The translations under genes were made by a program, and so were the position numbers. Shown piece by piece: positions 1 to 7,861 of a stretch of 64,000 nt of DNA (its first letter is position 1; every line of letters begins with the position of its first letter). The notes beneath the pieces were generated by a model, which saw nothing but the letters and a program-made list of their open reading frames with translations, made no database searches and had not been told where the DNA came from. The stretch covers positions 1 through 64,000 of the forward strand of contig JAFLDB010000007.1 of NCBI GenBank assembly GCA_017302615.1. Reading direction: 5' to 3'. The DNA is from Sphingomonadales bacterium (GTDB lineage: Bacteria > Pseudomonadota > Alphaproteobacteria > Sphingomonadales > Sphingomonadaceae).

Positions 1-449
1 TCGCGCCGGCCCGCGACGTGCTTTATCTGGGCCGCGGGCAGGACTATCCGCTGGCCCTCGAAGGCGCGCTGAAACTGAAGGAAATCAGCTACATCCACGC
101 CGAAGGTTATGCATCGGGCGAGATGAAGCACGGGCCGATCGCGCTGATCGACGAGGCCGTGCCGGTGATCGTCATCGCGCCGTCGGGGCCGCTGTTCGAG
201 AAGACCGTATCCAACATGCAGGAAGTGCGCGCGCGCGGCGGCAAGATCGTCCTGATCAGCGACCGCGAGGGGCTGGAGGAAGCGGGCGAGGGCTGTCTTG
301 CCATGATCGAGATGCCCAAGGTCCACCCGCTGATCGCGCCGCTGGTCTATGCCATCCCGGTCCAGTTGCTGGCCTATCACGTGGCTTGCGTGAAGGGCAC
401 CGATGTCGATCAGCCGCGCAATCTGGCGAAGTCCGTTACGGTCGAATAA
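1..449 (+). CDS. glmS: Glutamine-fructose-6-phosphate aminotransferase, C-terminal part (partial)
   Basis: This is the C-terminal 148 residues of glucosamine-6-phosphate synthase, which makes glucosamine-6-phosphate from fructose-6-phosphate and glutamine for peptidoglycan and LPS synthesis in the cytoplasm. The 5' end lies outside the window; the frame is open from base 3. Visible family signatures are [19 protein letters not shown], the SYIHAEGY segment and EMKHGP of the second SIS (isomerase) domain, and the characteristic C-terminus [13 protein letters not shown]. The N-terminal glutaminase and first SIS domain are not in view. The stop is TAA at 447-449. Identity is firm because this C-terminus is highly conserved in GlmS. 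Confidence 0.96.
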   Translation, partial: APARDVLYLGRGQDYPLALEGALKLKEISYIHAEGYASGEMKHGPIALIDEAVPVIVIAPSGPLFEKTVSNMQEVRARGGKIVLISDREGLEEAGEGCLAMIEMPKVHPLIAPLVYAIPVQLLAYHVACVKGTDVDQPRNLAKSVTVE

Positions 450-519
450 CCGCTGAATTGGCCGCGAGAAGTCGGCATGCTTTACGCGGTGATAAGGATT
501 GCGCGCCTATGACGGGCGC

Positions 520-2877
520 GTGACTGATATCCAAACGACCACTTCTGTGCTGCCCAAGAGCCTGCCGGTTATGGCGGTGCTGGGCTTGACCGATCCCGGT
601 GACGGGGACTGGAACCGCCTGCGCGGCCTCCAGTACTCCAGCCTGTCGCGAGTCACTGCGGCGCGGATCCTGGCCCACGGCTTGGCTTCGCTGGCCGTCC
701 TGCGGCTCTACTACGATTCGGTTCATCCCGCCGGGCTGGTTGCCTGGTTCGTCCTGCTGGCCGCCAGCCTGGTGTTCGGCGCGAAGGTCGACAAGGCGCT
801 GGGCGATACCGACCGGCGCCGGATCACCCGTGACGAAGTCCACCGTCAGTCGCTGAGTTCGGTTGGCAATGCGCTGGTCTGGGTTGCCCCGCTGGCCGCC
901 TTTGCGCCCTTTGGCGATCCGAAGGAACACCTGGAACTGTGGGCCGTCTGCGCCATGCTGATGACCGCATCGGCCGTCCTGCTGCCGGCCGTGCCGCTGT
1001 CCAACCTGCTGTTCGGCGGAATTGTCGGCGGGGCGGCGGTGGTCAGCTTCCTGTTCGGGCAGAGCTATGAAATGGCGCTGATCTCGATCCTGTTCATGGT
1101 CGTGGTCGGGCTGGGCGCGGTGGAGAACGCCCGCTTCTTCCTGACCGCGCGGATTGCCGAAAGCGCCATGGCCGAGAAAAGCGAAGTGGTTTCGATGCTG
1201 CTGCGCGAGTTCGAGGAAGGCGAGGCCGACTGGCTGTGGCAGACCGATCCGTTGCGCCGGGTCCGTTCTGCCAGCCCGCGCTTTGCCTATGCCCTGGGGC
1301 TGTCTCCCGAAGAGGTGGAAGGCAAGCCGTTCATCCAGCTGATTGCCGGACCGGCCTGGGATACGGGCCAGTTCCCATCCTCGATGCATGACCTGGCCGA
1401 ACGGCTGAAGCGGCGCGAGAGCTTTTCCAACCTGCTGGTCCGCGTGACGATCAACAACCAGCAACGCTGGTGGGAAATCTCCGGCACGCCCAAGCTGGAC
1501 GAAAACGGCAACTTCGACGGGTTCCGCGGGGTCGGTTCGGACGTGACCGAACAGCGCGAATCGAGCGAGAAGATCGCCCATATGGCGCGCTTCGACACGC
1601 TGACCGGCCTGCCCAACCGGATGATGGTGACCGAGGCCCTGGGCGAGGCGATGCGCTATGCCGATCAGTGGCGGACGCGCTGCGCCTTCCTGATGATCGA
1701 CCTCGACCGGTTCAAGGCGGTCAACGATACGCTTGGCCACCTGGTCGGTGACCAGCTGCTGGCGCGGGTGTCCGAACGGCTCAAGTCGATCATGACCGAC
1801 AACGAACTTGTCGGCCGGCTAGGCGGTGACGAATTCGCCATCGTGATCCGCGATGCTTCCAATCACAACCGCGTGACGCAAGTGGCCGAAGCCGCGATCG
1901 AGCTGCTCTCGCGGCCCTATGAGGTCGATCACCACACACTCTACATCGGTGCGTCGGTTGGTTCGGCAATCGGGCCGCGCGACGGGACGACGGTTGAGAC
2001 GCTGATGCGCAATGCCGACCTCGCGCTCTACCGCTCGAAGGAAGAGGGCGGCGGGATCCATCACGGCTACGAGCCTTCGCTTCACCAGGAAGCCGAAGAG
2101 CGCCGCAAGCTGGAATTCTCGCTGCGCCGCGCGCTGGAAAAGAACGAACTGCTGCTGAACTATCAGCCGGTGGTCGACGCCAAGGACGAGAACATCGTCA
2201 GCTTCGAGGCGCTGCTGCGCTGGAACAGCGAAGAACACGGCTTCGTCAGCCCGGCCAAGTTCATTCCGCTGGCCGAAGATACCCGCCTGATTGTGCCGAT
2301 CGGGGAATGGGTGCTGCGCGAGGCCTGCCGCGAGGCGACCCGCTGGCCCAAGAACGTCAAGGTTGCAGTCAACGCATCGGGCGAACAGCTGCTCGATCCG
2401 GGCTTTGTGCCGAGCGTGATCAGCGCGCTCAGCTCAAGCGGGCTGCCGGCTCAGCGGCTGGAAATCGAAGTGACCGAATCGATCTTCGTCCGCGATGCGA
2501 CGACCGCCCGGTCGGCGCTGGAACAGATCATGGCGCTGGGCTGCGGGATCGCGCTCGATGATTTCGGGACCGGCTATTCGTCGCTGGCCTATATCCGCAA
2601 CCTGCGTTTCTCCACCATCAAGGTCGACCGCAGCTTCGTGCAGGGTGCCGCGGCCGGCAGCCCCGAAAGCCTGGCGATCATCCGCGCCGTGGTTGCCATG
2701 GCCGAGAGCCTGGAAATGTCGACCACGGCGGAAGGGGTCGAGACCGAACACGAACTGGAGATCATCCGCGGCCTCGGCTGCCGCAAGATCCAGGGCTATT
2801 ACTTCGGGCGGCCAATGGGCGCGAACGATGCGCGGAACCTGTTTTCGGGAAGCCAGCTGCGCCAGGTCAACGGCTGA
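520..2877 (+). CDS. Membrane PAS-GGDEF-EAL protein (c-di-GMP cyclase/phosphodiesterase)
   Basis: This is a roughly 785-residue signalling protein that should make and/or break cyclic-di-GMP at the inner membrane. It has an N-terminal region with about five hydrophobic segments (residues ~50-210), a PAS-like domain (~225-345), a GGDEF domain with intact GGDEF at 435-439, and an EAL domain with EALLRW at 563 plus DDFGTGYSS and the later TAEGVET segment. Both catalytic motifs look complete, so it may be bifunctional. The RxxD inhibitory site expected just upstream of GGDEF is not evident. The frame opens at TTG 499, but GTG 520 gives the sequence VTDIQTTTS and seems the better start; neither has a clear Shine-Dalgarno. 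It stands alone between glmS and the convergent purQ. Two PilZ genes, possible effectors, lie at about 30 kb. Confidence 0.9.
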   Translation: MTDIQTTTSVLPKSLPVMAVLGLTDPGDGDWNRLRGLQYSSLSRVTAARILAHGLASLAVLRLYYDSVHPAGLVAWFVLLAASLVFGAKVDKALGDTDRRRITRDEVHRQSLSSVGNALVWVAPLAAFAPFGDPKEHLELWAVCAMLMTASAVLLPAVPLSNLLFGGIVGGAAVVSFLFGQSYEMALISILFMVVVGLGAVENARFFLTARIAESAMAEKSEVVSMLLREFEEGEADWLWQTDPLRRVRSASPRFAYALGLSPEEVEGKPFIQLIAGPAWDTGQFPSSMHDLAERLKRRESFSNLLVRVTINNQQRWWEISGTPKLDENGNFDGFRGVGSDVTEQRESSEKIAHMARFDTLTGLPNRMMVTEALGEAMRYADQWRTRCAFLMIDLDRFKAVNDTLGHLVGDQLLARVSERLKSIMTDNELVGRLGGDEFAIVIRDASNHNRVTQVAEAAIELLSRPYEVDHHTLYIGASVGSAIGPRDGTTVETLMRNADLALYRSKEEGGGIHHGYEPSLHQEAEERRKLEFSLRRALEKNELLLNYQPVVDAKDENIVSFEALLRWNSEEHGFVSPAKFIPLAEDTRLIVPIGEWVLREACREATRWPKNVKVAVNASGEQLLDPGFVPSVISALSSSGLPAQRLEIEVTESIFVRDATTARSALEQIMALGCGIALDDFGTGYSSLAYIRNLRFSTIKVDRSFVQGAAAGSPESLAIIRAVVAMAESLEMSTTAEGVETEHELEIIRGLGCRKIQGYYFGRPMGANDARNLFSGSQLRQVNG

Positions 2878-2886
2878 AGCGCTCGC

Positions 2887-3564
2887 TCAGGCCGAGACCA
2901 GCGCCTTCACCGCGCTTTCGAACAGGGCCCGGCCATCGGTGCCGCCCTGTTCGGCCTCGATCATCCGTTCGGGATGCGGCATCATGCCCAGCACATTGCC
3001 GCCTTCGTTAAGCACGCCGGCGATCTGGCGGGCCGAACCGTTGACGCTCTCGGCATAGCGGAACGCCACCCGGCCTTCGCCTTCCAGCCGGTCGAGCGTG
3101 GCATCGTCGGCAAAGTAGTTGCCATCGTGGTGCGCCACCGGGATGACGATCTGCTGGCCCGCGCTGTAGCCGGCGGTGAACAGGCTCTGGCTGTTCTCGA
3201 CCGTCAGCTTCACATCGCGGCAGACGAAGTTCATGCCGGCATTGCGCAGCAGCGCGCCGGGCAGCAGGCCGCTTTCGGTCAGAACCTGAAAGCCGTTGCA
3301 CACGCCCAGCACCGGCACGCCCCGGCCTGCCGCGGCGATCACCGCCTGCATGATCGGGCTGCGCGCGGCCATCGCGCCGGAACGCAGGTAGTCACCATAG
3401 GAAAAGCCGCCCGGCAGGGCGATGAAATCCAGATCCTGCGGCAGATCGGCATCGCCATGCCAGACCCGGTGCGGCGCGGTGCCCGACACCTTTTCCAGCG
3501 CGTCGGCCATGTCCCGGTCGCAATTGGAGCCGGGGAAGGTGATGACGGCGCTGCGGAAAGTCAT
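2887..3564 (-). CDS. purQ: Phosphoribosylformylglycinamidine synthase, glutaminase subunit
   Basis: PurQ (225 residues) is the class I glutamine amidotransferase subunit that supplies ammonia to PurL in step 4 of de novo purine synthesis. It begins [18 protein letters not shown], typical of PurQ. The nucleophile lies in [11 protein letters not shown] (Cys89), and the His-Glu pair is in MMPHPERM near the C-terminus. The frame extends further upstream, but ATG 3564 is chosen because it overlaps the purS stop in an ATGA arrangement and matches the family N-terminus. It is translated after purS. The large subunit purL is not in the window. Length is normal for the separate-subunit (PurSQL) form. 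Confidence 0.97.
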   Translation of the reverse strand: MTFRSAVITFPGSNCDRDMADALEKVSGTAPHRVWHGDADLPQDLDFIALPGGFSYGDYLRSGAMAARSPIMQAVIAAAGRGVPVLGVCNGFQVLTESGLLPGALLRNAGMNFVCRDVKLTVENSQSLFTAGYSAGQQIVIPVAHHDGNYFADDATLDRLEGEGRVAFRYAESVNGSARQIAGVLNEGGNVLGMMPHPERMIEAEQGGTDGRALFESAVKALVSA

Positions 3565-3797
3565 GCAGCCAGCCTTTCGATGCGGTAATTCTCGATCACC
3601 ATGTTGGCGAGGAGCTGCTTGCACATGGTTTCCAGCTGATCGTCGGTAACGCTGTCATCGACGTCCAGTTCGATCATCTTGCCGGCCCGGACATCGTTGA
3701 CGCCGTGGATCCCCAGCCCTTCGATCGCGTGGTGGATCGCGCGGCCCTGCGGGTCGAGCACCCCGTTCTTGAGGGAGACGAATACGCGGACCTTCAT
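3561..3797 (-). CDS. purS: Phosphoribosylformylglycinamidine synthase subunit PurS
   Basis: PurS is a 78-residue dimeric subunit that bridges PurQ and PurL in the three-part FGAM synthase. The sequence starts [18 protein letters not shown] and contains the family core [18 protein letters not shown] and a C-terminal [11 protein letters not shown]. Its TGA overlaps the ATG of purQ (ATGA), so the two are translationally coupled. Another minus-strand purine gene, purC, lies about 9.7 kb upstream; in many alphaproteobacteria I expect purC directly before purS. The stop, size and motifs are all normal for the family. Confidence 0.96.
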   Translation of the reverse strand: MKVRVFVSLKNGVLDPQGRAIHHAIEGLGIHGVNDVRAGKMIELDVDDSVTDDQLETMCKQLLANMVIENYRIERLAA

Positions 3798-3885
3798 GGC
3801 TTGGGGCCTTTCGCTGGGATGGGATTCGCCTCGGGCCTATGCCGCCACTTGCGGGCAAGGGCAAGCACGGCGCGGCGCGCCATCC

Positions 3886-4584
3886 TCAGCTTTCGCGCGA
3901 ATCCATCACATAGCCGAGCGCGCGCACCGTGCGCAGCGGATCGGGCGCGCCCTGGGCGGTCAGGGCGCGGCGCAGCCGGCCGACCCAGACATCGACGGTC
4001 CGTTCATCGATCACTTCGCCGTCCTTGCCCAGCCGCTCGATCAGGGCGGTGCGGCTGAACACTTGGTCGGGATGTTCCATGAAATGGGCCAGCAGGCGGA
4101 ACTCGTTGGGCCGCAGCGGCACCGGGGTTCCGCGATAGCGCAGCTGGTGTGCGGCCAGATCGATCGTCAGATCACCATTGGCCAGCCGCGCCCGGGGCGG
4201 GGCGGGGGCGATCCGGGCGGCCTCATAGCGGGCCATCCGCTCGACCAGGCTGCGCGCATCGAGCGGGCCGTTCATGTAATCGTCGGCCCCGGCCTTCAGC
4301 GCGCGGCGGCGTTCTTCGCTATCCCCGTCTTCCAGCACCATGGTGATATGGGAATCGCGGGTGCTGCGGGTTTCGCGCAGGCGGCGGACAATCTCCAGCC
4401 CGGACATTTCCGGAAGCAGCCAATCGACGAAGCACCAGACCGGTGTTTCGCCGGCCAGGGCAGGGCCTTCCAGGGGATCGAGTGGCGCAACGCGCAGGTC
4501 CGGACGCAGCGCCGCCACATCGCCCGAAAGCGCCGGCGGCGGCGCAGTCACAAGCAAGGTCTTCGTTTCATTTAAAGCAGGCAT
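3886..4584 (-). CDS. OmpR/PhoB-family regulator with degenerate receiver domain
   Basis: This is a DNA-binding protein of about 232 residues. The C-terminal half is a winged-helix domain of the OmpR/PhoB type (RPNEFRLLAHFMEH, the recognition region DERTVDVWVGRLRRAL, the terminal RTVRALGYVMD). The N-terminal half folds like a receiver and keeps the phosphoacceptor-type Asp in FVDWLLPEMSG (Asp54). However, the acidic pair expected at the end of beta-1 is absent (LLVTAPPPAL), and the conserved Lys of the usual KPF/KPL is replaced (DDYMNGPLD, Gly106). It may act without normal phosphorylation. No sensor kinase is adjacent. ATG 4584 is chosen over 4620 because a GGAG lies just upstream. Its promoter region carries 11-bp direct repeats at 4622-4674. 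Confidence 0.85.
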   Translation of the reverse strand: MPALNETKTLLVTAPPPALSGDVAALRPDLRVAPLDPLEGPALAGETPVWCFVDWLLPEMSGLEIVRRLRETRSTRDSHITMVLEDGDSEERRRALKAGADDYMNGPLDARSLVERMARYEAARIAPAPPRARLANGDLTIDLAAHQLRYRGTPVPLRPNEFRLLAHFMEHPDQVFSRTALIERLGKDGEVIDERTVDVWVGRLRRALTAQGAPDPLRTVRALGYVMDSRES

Positions 4585-4621
4585 TGCGGCTCCATCCGCA
4601 GCGAACCATGCCATCGGCAAA

Positions 4622-4674
4622 TGACGCTTTTGTGACGCTTCTGCGTCATTCCTGCCGTGTCACATTGTGGTCAC
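4622..4674. promoter_or_regulatory. Two pairs of 11-bp direct repeats (Pho-box-like operator candidate)
   Basis: TGACGCTTTTG (4622-4632) is followed at once by TGACGCTTCTG (4633-4643). A second pair has TCAC cores exactly 11 bp apart (GTGTCAC at 4657-4663, GGTCAC at 4669-4674). Read in opposite orientations, both pairs have the form GTCAC-n6-GTCA. Direct half-sites spaced 11 bp apart are the known binding pattern of PhoB/OmpR-family regulators. The site lies between a PhoB-family gene (minus) and TBDR 1 (plus). Binding is inferred. Confidence 0.5.
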
Positions 4675-4820
4675 TTCGCAGTCTTCGCCGCGTCACCGAT
4701 CTGTCGCCGCTCTGCAATGGCGAGGGCCTAGCCGGACCTCGGCGCCAGGGGGGCGATTCGTATCCGGCGAGTCTCAGTACAGGCCAGGCGCCGCACCATA
4801 ACCCAATGAGGGACCTTATC

Positions 4821-7175
4821 ATGACCCGCCTTGCCAACCGGCTTTCCGTTTCCAGCATCGCCGTAGTGACAATGCTGATCGCCGCGCCTGCCATGGCCGC
4901 AGTTGACGCTTCTGTCGCCGCCGATGCCGCTGCTGCCGAAGCGGCAGATGCCGCCCAGGACGATTCCGGGCTGACGGAGATCGTCGTTACCGCCACCAAA
5001 CGCGAGACCAACCTCCAGCGCACCCCGATCGCCATTGCCGTGCTGGGTGAGGACGAAATCAAGAAGCGCCAGGTGCAAAGCCTGGGCGACTTGGCCGATG
5101 GCTCGGTGCCGTCGCTGCGCATTGCCACGTTCGAGAGCCGCCAGTCGGCCCTGACGGTTGGCATCCGCGGGATCGTTCCCGACGATGCCAACCAGCCCGC
5201 GCGCGAGCAGGGGGTGGGGATCTACCTCGACGGAGTCTACCTCGGCCGCCAGCACGGCCTCAATGCCAGCCTCTATGATGTCGAGCGCATCGAAGTCCTC
5301 AAGGGTCCGCAGGGTACCCTGTTCGGCCGCAACACCGAAGGCGGTGCGGTTTCGATGGTGCTGAAGCAGCCGACCGGCGAATTCGGCGGGCGGATTAGCG
5401 GCGGCATCGGCAATTACGGGTCCTACAACACCCAGGTCCATCTCAACCTGCCGGAAGTGGCCAACGTCTCGATCAAGCTCGATGGTGTGATCCAGCATCA
5501 GGGGCCGACCACCCGCAACCCGATGCCCGGCCAAGCCGGCTGGAACCAGTACCACCGCTATGGCGGCCGGATTGCCGCGCGCTGGAAGCCGGTCGATGGC
5601 CTGATCGTCGACCTGGCCTTTGACAAGAGCCGGGACGAGAACACGCCGTTCTACAGCCAGCTGGTGACCATCACCCCCACGGCATTGGCCAACATCCCCC
5701 GCAATACTGCGGGCCAGCCGCTGATCCAGTACGGCTATGGCCGCATGGACGAGGCTGACATCCAGGTTCCGCAGCAGGTCAGCGTCGGCAAGTCGCAGGG
5801 ATTTGCGGCCAGCGTGCGCTATGAGTTGAGTGACGACATCGAATTGCGTTCGATCACCGCCTGGCGCACGGTCAGCGATGATCAGTGGGACAATTCCGGC
5901 GGTGCGCACCGCACCCCGGTGTGGGGCCCCAACGTCAACTTCAGCCGCTATTCGCTGGCCACGCTGGACCAGCGCCAGTTCAGCCAGGAACTGCAAGCGG
6001 TCGGTTCGATCGGCGACAATGTCGATTTCGTCGCGGGCCTCTTTTACTTCAACGAGCGCGCCAATGACTCCGCGCGCACGCCCAACACCAACCGCTGGAA
6101 CAGCACGCTGACCGGCTACACGATCAACGACCCGCTGACCTATCAGACCGCCTCGGTCTCTCGCGCTTCGATTGCCTTCAGCAAGAGCTATGCCGCTTAT
6201 GGCCAGGTAACTTGGGCGGTGACCGAACCACTGCGCATCACCGTGGGCGGGCGCTACACCCGCGACGAGAAGAACGGGCGGCTGTTCACGGTCAACGGTG
6301 CGGCCACCAATCTGACCTTCAATCAGGAAAACAACCGCTTCGATCCGCTGGCCGTGATCGCCTGGCAGGTGAACCCGGACATCAACGTCCACGCCAAATA
6401 TGCCACCGGCTACCGCGCGGGCGGGGCGAGTTCGCGTTCGCTGACCTACCTGTCGTTCGGGCCGGAAGAGGTGAAGTCCTACGAAGTCGGCCTGAAGTCC
6501 GAACTGTTCGACCGCAAGGTCCGGTTCAACCTGGCCGGTTACATCATGGACCGCAGCGACACCCAGGTGGACTTCAACTTCTTCCTGCCTCAGCCCAACG
6601 GTACGGTCCGCAACACGCTCGAAACGGTCAATGCCGCCGGGATCACCAAGATCCGCGGGATCGAGGCCGACCTGACCGTGCGTCCGCTCGAGGGCCTGTC
6701 GATGAGCCTGTCTTATGCCTATACCTACACCAAGGTGCCGCCGGCGCGGAACACGGTGCAGGAAGCGCTCAATGCCTCGCTCACCCCGCCGGTGACCACG
6801 CCGGTGTTCCAGGATGTCTACATCCTCTACACGCCGCCGCACGCGCTGTCGGGTTCGATCGATTATGACATGCCGATCGGTGGCAATGGGGCGCTGCTGC
6901 GCTTCCACCTGGATGCCAACTATTCCGACCGGATGCACAGCTTCGCCAATGAGCCGACGCTGACCGACAAGAGCTTCCTCGTGAATGCCCGGTTCAGCCT
7001 CGCGGACCTGCCGATGGGTGGCGGCAACCAGAAGCTGACCGTTGCGCTGTGGGCGCGCAACCTGTTTAACGAAGAGCATATTTACCGGCGCAGCGCGGCC
7101 AATACGGCGCTGGGCGACTACGCCAATTACAACGCGCCACGTACTTACGGCATCGACCTGACCCTGACGTTCTGA
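4821..7175 (+). CDS. TonB-dependent receptor 1
   Basis: This is a 784-residue outer-membrane TonB-dependent receptor. It has a signal peptide (hydrophobic stretch ending AAPAMA), a TonB-box-like segment around LTEIVVTATKR, a plug domain with VGIRGIVPDD, the hallmark RIEVLKGPQGTLFGRN and GGAVSMVLKQP, then a 22-strand-type beta barrel ending in TYGIDLTLTF with terminal Phe. ATG 4821 has GAGGGA upstream; an in-frame ATG at 4806 is less likely. It is divergent from the pseudo-receiver regulator, with repeat operators between. The ligand cannot be read from sequence; the plug class resembles receptors for ferric siderophores and small plant-derived or aromatic compounds. Unlike receptors 2 and 3 it lacks a CysCys pair in the early barrel. 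Confidence 0.93.
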   Translation: MTRLANRLSVSSIAVVTMLIAAPAMAAVDASVAADAAAAEAADAAQDDSGLTEIVVTATKRETNLQRTPIAIAVLGEDEIKKRQVQSLGDLADGSVPSLRIATFESRQSALTVGIRGIVPDDANQPAREQGVGIYLDGVYLGRQHGLNASLYDVERIEVLKGPQGTLFGRNTEGGAVSMVLKQPTGEFGGRISGGIGNYGSYNTQVHLNLPEVANVSIKLDGVIQHQGPTTRNPMPGQAGWNQYHRYGGRIAARWKPVDGLIVDLAFDKSRDENTPFYSQLVTITPTALANIPRNTAGQPLIQYGYGRMDEADIQVPQQVSVGKSQGFAASVRYELSDDIELRSITAWRTVSDDQWDNSGGAHRTPVWGPNVNFSRYSLATLDQRQFSQELQAVGSIGDNVDFVAGLFYFNERANDSARTPNTNRWNSTLTGYTINDPLTYQTASVSRASIAFSKSYAAYGQVTWAVTEPLRITVGGRYTRDEKNGRLFTVNGAATNLTFNQENNRFDPLAVIAWQVNPDINVHAKYATGYRAGGASSRSLTYLSFGPEEVKSYEVGLKSELFDRKVRFNLAGYIMDRSDTQVDFNFFLPQPNGTVRNTLETVNAAGITKIRGIEADLTVRPLEGLSMSLSYAYTYTKVPPARNTVQEALNASLTPPVTTPVFQDVYILYTPPHALSGSIDYDMPIGGNGALLRFHLDANYSDRMHSFANEPTLTDKSFLVNARFSLADLPMGGGNQKLTVALWARNLFNEEHIYRRSAANTALGDYANYNAPRTYGIDLTLTF

Positions 7176-7199
7176 TCAGAGTTGGCCACAGCGATCTTC

Positions 7200-7227
7200 G
7201 GGCGGGGCATCTCCGGATGTCCCGCCC
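7200..7227. terminator. Hairpin downstream of TBDR 1
   Basis: A 12-bp stem (7200-7211 with 7216-7227, one G-T pair) closes a TCCG tetraloop between the convergent TBDR 1 and the PLAT-like gene. No T-run follows, so it may act as a bidirectional or Rho-aided terminator. Confidence 0.6.
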
Positions 7228-7288
7228 TATGCCGTGCACCCGCAACCGCGCGGGCTCATCCCGGGCAAGGCCGCGGATTTGAACTGCG

Positions 7289-7789
7289 CTACTTCTTCTT
7301 CAGCGTATCGTCGATGCCGGGCAGCCGGACCGGGATGCGCAGGAACCGGTCATCGCCGGTAAAGCGCTTCGGACCGGCTTCACCGATCTTCACATAGGCG
7401 GCGCGGCTGGTGTCGGTCATCTCGATGGTGACCTTGGTCATGTTCCAGTTGTCGCCATCGAACCCGCCCCGGAAGGTCGTCTTGAGCACGACCATCTCGA
7501 CATCACGGGGCCGGGTATTGGGCGGCAGCGGGATCGTGGTCGAATGGGTCGTGCGGTCCCCCCAGCGCATCGCCCGCTGGTTGAGCATCCATTCGCGGGT
7601 CGGGCGACCGTGGATGATCGGCGTGGCAATGACATTATCGCGCCCGCCGCGCAGGTCGTCATTGCCGGTCACCACTGTAAAGCGCAGGAACAGGTCCGGC
7701 AGGCGCGGGGATGGCCGGGGATCGGCCGTGGCCGAACTGGCCGCCAGGCTCAGCCCGGCAAGGATTGCGGCATGAAGCAGCTTGCGCAT
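7289..7789 (-). CDS. Secreted PLAT-like beta-sandwich protein, function unknown
   Basis: This 166-residue protein has a clear signal peptide (MRKLLHAAILAGLSL, cleavage near SSATA-DP). The mature part contains FTVVTGNDDLRGGRDN and later FRGGFDGDNWNMTKV, a pattern I associate with small PLAT/LH2-like beta-sandwich domains in exported bacterial proteins. The start at 7789 is backed by a strong GGGAGGGA upstream; the frame is open further but without a signal peptide. It lies downstream of, and on the same strand as, the M16 peptidase gene (72 bp apart), and converges on TBDR 1. A role in carbohydrate or lipid contact is possible but not shown. I do not know a named gene for it. Confidence 0.7.
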   Translation of the reverse strand: MRKLLHAAILAGLSLAASSATADPRPSPRLPDLFLRFTVVTGNDDLRGGRDNVIATPIIHGRPTREWMLNQRAMRWGDRTTHSTTIPLPPNTRPRDVEMVVLKTTFRGGFDGDNWNMTKVTIEMTDTSRAAYVKIGEAGPKRFTGDDRFLRIPVRLPGIDDTLKKK

Positions 7790-7861
7790 GTCAGGGTCCC
7801 TCCCGTGCACTGCAATGCAGGGGAGGATGCCTGACCCGGCCGCCCCGGTCAATCCGGGGGG

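Noticed and set aside
509..523. Four-codon reading frame ATG 509 to TGA overlapping the GTG start of the GGDEF-EAL gene
   Set aside because: AAGGA lies upstream, but a four-codon leader is too short to support and may be chance.
4728..7079. 783-codon open frame opposite TBDR 1
   Set aside because: An antisense shadow caused by high third-position GC; the plus strand has all TBDR motifs.
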